From Chara braunii (taxonomy: Eukaryota > Streptophyta > Charophyceae > Charales > Characeae), in assembly GCA_003427395.1 (NCBI GenBank), contig BFEA01000879.1, forward strand, positions 335,787-356,464: DNA of 20,678 bases, read 5' to 3'. This document shows positions 16,211 through 20,678 of this stretch, piece after piece. Every line of letters begins with the position of its first letter. Within the stretch, counting starts at the first letter, position 1. The notes beneath the pieces are model-generated. The model was not told the DNA's origin and did no database searches. It was given only the letters and a program-made list of their open reading frames with translations. Position numbers and translations under genes: made by a program.

Positions 16211-16995
16211 AGCAAAAGATATAGAAATTCCCCCCTTTCCCCTCATCCCCCTGCCCGACCACTGCGTCCACCAAAAAGGACCGCTCCTGATCACGGACAC
16301 TCCTCATCGGCCCCAACTTGGGACACACCTTTTTCCCCCCTCTACTCCCACAAAGGCATCCAGTTCCCACCCGAAGTATGCCTCTGCAAACCCCTTGCCC
16401 TTATCTGCCACCGCTGGGATATGATGCTGACCCATACATCTCCCCCAGCCGCACCCCCAAAATCTGCCCCGTCTCCCTTCAGGGCAATCACCTCCCTCCT
16501 TGTGAAACCCCTGCAGAGTAGAGCTCTCCCCCTTGAAACCAACCCACCCTGCACCAGAAGTGATTCATATACGTTTGAGAGGAGAATCAGAATTCCAAAC
16601 GTTGCTATGGATTATTTCTTCCCCCTCCCCTTCATCTCCCCCTGTCCCTCAGCGGCCTCCACCGAAAAGGGCTGCCCTGATCACAAGCTCTTCTTATTGG
16701 CCCCAACTTGGGACATACCTGCTTCCTCCCCCTACTTCCACGAAGGCATCCAGTTCCACCCAAAGTATGCCTCAGCCAACCCCTCACCCCTATCTACCTC
16801 CGCTGGGATATGATGTCAGCCCATACATCTCTCCCAGCCCCAGAATAGGACATCCCCCAAAAATCTGCCCCCACTCCCTCCAGAGCATTTCACCCCCCAC
16901 CTTGTGAAGCCCTTGCAGAGTAGAGCTCTCCTTCTTAAAACCCCAGCCCCCACCCGCACAAAAATAATTCATTAGTGCGCCCAACGGGGAATCAG
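16211..16995 (+). repeat. tandem duplication of about 390 bp, C-rich
   Basis: Matched landmarks: GGCCCCAACTTGGGACA at 16309 and 16699; CCGCTGGGATATGATG at 16411 and 16800; CAGAGTAGAGCTCTCC at 16511 and 16914. The period is 389-403. Frames encoding YLPPLGYD..PYISPS are open in both copies (from about 16405 and 16795) but shift relative to one another elsewhere. It is Pro/Ser-rich in every frame because of the C-rich composition, so I do not call a gene. Confidence 0.85.
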
Positions 16996-17930
16996 AAATT
17001 AATAGTGGAGAAAAGAAAAAACGAGCCTCAGGAGTTTTAGGAAATTATGATGGAGAAAGGTAGATGAGATTTTTGTTTTTGATTTGCTGATGACGATGAA
17101 CATCATTCTGAAGATGATGAGGAGGACGAGGATGGTGATGAGCAACTCACCTACTGATGTGAAAGGCAAACAAGGCCCTGAAGAGCAGCATCTAATGATG
17201 ACAAAATGATGATGATGATAATAATGATAAAAATGAAGACAGAATGATGATGCTAATCATACTGAAGAGCAGTACCAACAGCGCCCTATGATTACAAATT
17301 TATGAAAGGTACGAGGTACGTTTCCATTCCACTCTGATTTTCGCTTCCACCATTCCTTTGGCCTCGTCCCAGGATTCATTAACCGTTATTTTTTGTTTGC
17401 TTGTTGTTCCGGCACAACGTGCTCTCCATATTACCCACAAAGTTATTTTCCTCAGCATCTATGTTATCAATCCATCTTCCTTTGCGTTTGGGTTCTCCCT
17501 GTCTATTCCAATTAATACTAGTTAGTGAGAAGAAAGGGTCTGATGGATATTCTGCAGAGGACAGATTAGACCAGGTTTTTTTGCATGTGTACCACAAAGA
17601 TCACGCAGGTTGATAGTACAGTAGGCAGTGAGTCGGAGTTTCCGGCTCTTGGTCCCACCACATCTTATAGAGTGGGGAGGGATCGTTGTCTTCTTTTTTA
17701 CGTCTGGTTTCCATCCAGGCGTTGACTTGCACTACCATGTACTAGACTATTATTAGCCATTGCAAGCTTCATACCCTCAGCGGTGTAGTTGATGCAAAGT
17801 AAGAAGAAAGGGGATTATCTGTAGTCGAGCTGAGTGGATTTTGGAGGTTTTTTCTCCTATCTTGAGTGGATGATTTGTTGGGGGCGTTCCTCTTTCAAGT
17901 TATGCCTTATTTTGTATCCTCTCTTAAACC
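16996..17930. other. non-coding, GATGAT-rich at 17080-17270
   Basis: GATGA trinucleotide-type repetition between about 17088 and 17250 (GATGATGAGGAGGACGAGGA, ATGATGATGATGATAATAAT). The remainder, to 17930, has no long open frame and no recognised element. Confidence 0.45.
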
Positions 17931-18060
17931 ACCAGTACTTGGGTCATTCATCGGCCGTGGGCCTTTCCCGTTAACGCGCCGCAACCTTAGGGGGTCGGCC
18001 AAGGGAAGGTCCGGTCGTTGCGGAATGGTCGGGCTCCGTGCTTCCAAGCATGACACACAC
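17931..18060 (+). other. GC-rich segment with short complementary arms
   Basis: Follows the dispersed phrase TTAAACCACCAGTACTTGG (17926). GGGCCTTTCCC and GGGAAGGTCC, and CCGCAAC (17980) and GTTGCGG (18015), are arranged as nested complementary arms, so a folded transcript is conceivable. It ends AAGCATGACACACACGG, which faintly recalls the U6 3' half. No identity assigned. Confidence 0.3.
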
Positions 18061-18180
18061 GGAAAAAAAGGGAATTCATATGTGAAAAAAAAAAGGAAAA
18101 AAAAAAGGAATTCAGACGTGAAAAACCAACGAAAAAATAAAAAAGCGGTCAAAAACAAAAAAGACTCGTGTGGGGAGGGG

Positions 18181-18194
18181 GGGGGAGAGAGAGA

Positions 18195-18247
<53 letters not shown>

Positions 18248-18328
18248 AATGGGATTATGGGAATGCATCTTTCCACGAAAGCAGGGAGATTCATTCTTGT
18301 TTACTACTTTGAAAACAAGAGAGAGAGA

Positions 18329-18374
<46 letters not shown>

Positions 18375-18512
18375 GAGACAGAGAGAGAGAAAGAGAGAGA
18401 GAGATTCGCCATCTCTCTCTCTCTCTCTCTCTCTCGCTTGTTTTCAAAGTAGTAAACAAAAATGAATCTTCCTGCTTTCGCCGGAAGATGCATTCTCATA
18501 ATCCAATTTCTC

Positions 18513-18588
<76 letters not shown>
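18181..18588. repeat. long palindrome: GA/CT outer arms, 75-bp inner arms, GA/CT centre
   Basis: Outer (GA)n 18183-18241 faces outer (CT)n 18515-18588. Inner unique arms 18246-18320 and 18434-18513 are reverse complements over about 75 bases (TGGGATTATGGGAATGCATC, GAAAGCAGGGAGATTCATTC, GTTTACTACTTTGAAAACAA on the left). The centre is (GA)n 18321-18404 and (CT)n 18414-18435. As a transcript it could fold into one hairpin of about 400 bases. An N sits at 18589, where the CT run meets a (GT)n run. Confidence 0.85.
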
Positions 18589-18589
18589 N

Positions 18590-18729
18590 TGTGTGTGTGT
18601 GTGTGTGTGTGTGTGTAGCACGCGCATGCGGGCATTTCTGTTCTCTATTGCGAGAATGGGAATGCATCTACCCGGGCAGATGGGTAGATGCATTCTCGTT
18701 TTCTATTGCAAGAATGGAAACGTCCGCGC

Positions 18730-18783
<54 letters not shown>

Positions 18784-19192
18784 TCTATGTGTGTGTGTGT
18801 GTGGCACGCGTGGGCGGGCATTTCCGTTCTTTATTGCGAAAACAGGAATGCATCTACCCGGGTAGATGGGTAGATGCATTCCCGTTTTCTATTGCGAGAA
18901 CGAAAACGCCCGCGCATGTACGCGCGCACGAGAGAGAGAGAGCGAGAGAGAGAGGAGGCACCGCGGTCCTCCATGCAGGTCGCCGCCTGTGTGTGTGTGT
19001 GTGTGTGTGTGTGTAGCACGCGTGGCGGGCATTTCTATTCTCTATTGCGAAATCATCTACCCGGGTAGATGGGTAGATGCATTCCCGTTTTTTATTGCGA
19101 GAACGAAAACGTCCGCGCACGTACGCGCCCGCGCGCGCGCGAGAGAGAGAGAGAGGGGGGGGGGCGGCGCCGCGACCCTCCATGCAGGTCGC

Positions 19193-19274
<82 letters not shown>

Positions 19275-19400
19275 TGCTCGCGCGCGCGCGTGCGCTCGGG
19301 GGCGTTTCTGTTCTCGCAATAGAAAACGAGTATGCATCTACCCATCTACCCAGGTAGATGCATTCCTGTTTTCTATTGCAAGAACGGAAACATACGCGCG
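18590..19400. repeat. higher-order array: four GCATCTACCC palindrome modules between GT, GA and CT tracts
   Basis: Modules are centred near 18677, 18863, 19066 and 19345. The core is GAATGCATCTACCC - GGGTAGAT - GGGTAGATGCATTC, with stems of 13 bp (18661-18694), 15 bp (18845-18882) and 9 bp (19054-19079); the fourth is in opposite orientation. Around each core lie CTATTGCGAGAA and a CG-rich sequence (GTCCGCGCGCGTACG), then (GA)n; TCCATGCAGGTCGCCG recurs at about 18970 and 19179. Open frames through it are Arg-Glu/Ser-Leu artefacts. Confidence 0.85.
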
Positions 19401-19407
19401 CGCACGC

Positions 19408-19457
<50 letters not shown>

Positions 19458-19564
19458 AAGAGAGAGAGAGAGAGAGAAAGAGAAAGAGAGAAAGAGAGAG
19501 AGAGAGAGGAGCACAAGCTTGCGGGGGTGACGATGCAAGTCCGCCGTCTCTCTCTCTCTCTCTC

Positions 19565-19622
<58 letters not shown>
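19401..19622. repeat. (GA)n and (CT)n tracts around a short GC-rich spacer
   Basis: GA-rich run 19409-19508 with scattered AAAG interruptions, spacer GGAGCACAAGCTTGCGGGGG to about 19547, then CT-rich run 19548-19622. The two purine/pyrimidine arms are mutually complementary, repeating the palindromic arrangement seen at 18181-18588. Confidence 0.9.
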
Positions 19623-19625
<3 letters not shown>

Positions 19626-20089
19626 CCTCTTTTCGTTTTTTGACAGTTTGTTTCTTTTTCTTTTCATTCTTTTCTTTTTCCTCCTTTCTTTGCATTTCTT
19701 TCAACAGCAGCTCAGGGAATTAAACGCCCTGTAGTCCGAGCCTCGTCATGCATCCGCCTACCGGTTGGTTGAGACTCGGACCTGATAGTTGGGCCAAGTA
19801 CTGGTGGTTTAACTGTGTATTCGTTATGTAGGGATGTCCATTTTTTTTTGGCTTTTCCCCTCCCTTTGCCTGCATACCAACCCGGGTCCATTCTATGGGG
19901 TCTGTTTCTCATTCTGAGATCTCTCTATCTGGCCTGAATAACCAAATGTTATGGCAAATAACGTTTTCATTTCTTTTAAAATTTTGCCTTTCCTAGTTTA
20001 GGGTTTGGTTGCTTGTTAGTTGCGTAACCTTCAGTAGATCCATTATCTTCAATTTTGGGTTTATTAAAGGATCTTTCCTTGCTGCTACC
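19623..20089. other. non-coding with a hairpin and a dispersed phrase
   Basis: GTCCGAG (19734) and CTCGGAC (19775) form a 7-bp stem around 34 bases. This is followed at about 19789 by TTGGGCCAAGTACTGGTGG, the reverse complement of the phrase at 9722 and 17926. No gene seen. Confidence 0.45.
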
Positions 20090-20295
20090 TTCTTCCCCAG
20101 AACATAACGCAATATGCGTTGTAAACGAATACAACGCATAGGGTGCCTTCTATTCGAATACAACGCATATGCGTTCTATTCGATTTTTATTTTTTTTTGA
20201 AACTAGAATACAACGCATATGCGTTATGTTCGGGGGAAGAAGGTATTATTGTTCGAGGGAAGAAGGTAGTATTGTTCGGGGGAAGAAGGTAGTTT
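20088..20295. repeat. small MITE-like unit with inverted ends and AACGCATATGCGTT palindromes
   Basis: The left end (TACCTTCTTCCCCAGAACAT then AACGCA-ATATGCGTTGTA, 20088-20125) is nearly the reverse complement of 20205-20250 (ATACAACGCATATGCGTTAT then GTTCGGGGGAAGAAGGTA). ATACAACGCAT occurs three times and CATATGCGTT twice more. GTTCG(A/G)GGGAAGAAGGTA is repeated three times at a period of about 23-24 bases (20228, 20251, 20275). No coding capacity. Confidence 0.75.
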
Positions 20296-20641
20296 CAATT
20301 TTGTGGATGTCGAAGCATGCTAGTTGGTTGTCCAGTTCAGGTCTGAAAACTTGGTGAATTTTAGAGCCACTGAAGGTCTATCTTGGCTCTCCATCATTGC
20401 CCAGTCCCCCCTCTTCCAAAGTTATTCCTTCTTTAGAGTCGACCTCCATCCTATAGGTATAATGTTGTCTATTAAATCCTCTAGGTTCTTCTGCAGGTTG
20501 TGGTAACCCATTAGTTTTATTCTTAGCTGTTTTGATGTTTTCCACCTAAGGTTATGAATCTTATGATCATGATCCCACATATGTTCTACCTTCTATGGGC
20601 GCTTTTCCACCCACTTTCTCCATCCTTTGATCCTCCCTCTC

Positions 20642-20678
<37 letters not shown>
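20296..20678. other. non-coding end of window, terminal poly(T)
   Basis: No supported gene. The last about 34 bases are a T run that reaches the window edge, so its true length and what lies beyond are unknown. Confidence 0.5.

Noticed and set aside
18038-18065. possible fifth U6 fragment (AAGCATGACACACACGG)
   Set aside because: The similarity is limited to about 15 bases and lacks the diagnostic GATTAGCATGGCCCC core.
18149-19723. many open frames of 80-230 codons on both strands
   Set aside because: They consist of Arg-Glu, Ser-Leu or Cys-Val dipeptides encoded by GA, CT and GT microsatellites.

Overview
The window looks like nuclear DNA from a green-lineage eukaryote (streptophyte, possibly a charophycean alga such as Chara; the genus is a guess). 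The signs are a degenerate plant-type telomere repeat (CCCTAAA), U6 snRNA-like sequences, a plant-type Pelle/RLK-family kinase fold, tRNA-derived SINE sequence with poly(A) tail and target-site duplication (TSD), and very abundant dinucleotide microsatellites. There are two single N characters, both inside microsatellites (10106 and 18589), and the window ends in a T run.

Only one gene is convincing. It is an intron-free CDS on the + strand, best started at the ATG at 3622 and ending at the TAG at 6430-6432 (936 aa). It joins a beta'-COP-like WD40 propeller to a charged nuclear-type linker (NLS-like clusters, a SUMO-interaction-like motif, two SUMO-acceptor-like sites), a long coiled coil, and a kinase fold that has lost its catalytic and metal-binding aspartates. 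The 3' end of this gene is present three times in tandem (about 6292-7050). The second and third copies carry a U6 snRNA-like insertion at the same site, and in the third copy the U6 sequence has an A-rich tail and 15-bp flanking duplications.

Layout: 1-3600 is non-coding, with microsatellites, a T-poor tract and an interstitial telomere-like tract. 3622-6432 is the fusion gene. 6292-8950 holds the tandem 3'-end copies, four U6-like sequences and a tRNA-like sequence. 9000-10600 holds poly(A)/poly(T) insertions, a 94-bp inverted repeat pair and GCGC-rich islands. 11180-12800 has a palindrome with a TATATA core, a tandem three-hairpin unit with GNRA-type loops, and a TCCGG palindrome block. 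13350-15350 contains a 15-bp-TSD retroelement and a full tRNA-derived SINE of about 0.5 kb. 15650-17000 holds direct and tandem duplications. 18180-19630 is a complex of GA/CT/GT tracts and palindromes. 20090-20290 is a small palindromic, MITE-like unit.

The gene and the repeats do not form a pathway. The common theme is heavy LINE-type retroposition (U6, SINE, poly(A) tails with TSDs) and local duplication. The intron-free fusion gene may itself have a retroposed history, but that is inference. The best candidates for something undescribed are the propeller-coiled-coil-pseudokinase fusion and the tandem hairpin unit at 12169-12313, where one of the few differences between copies is a compensatory base-pair change.
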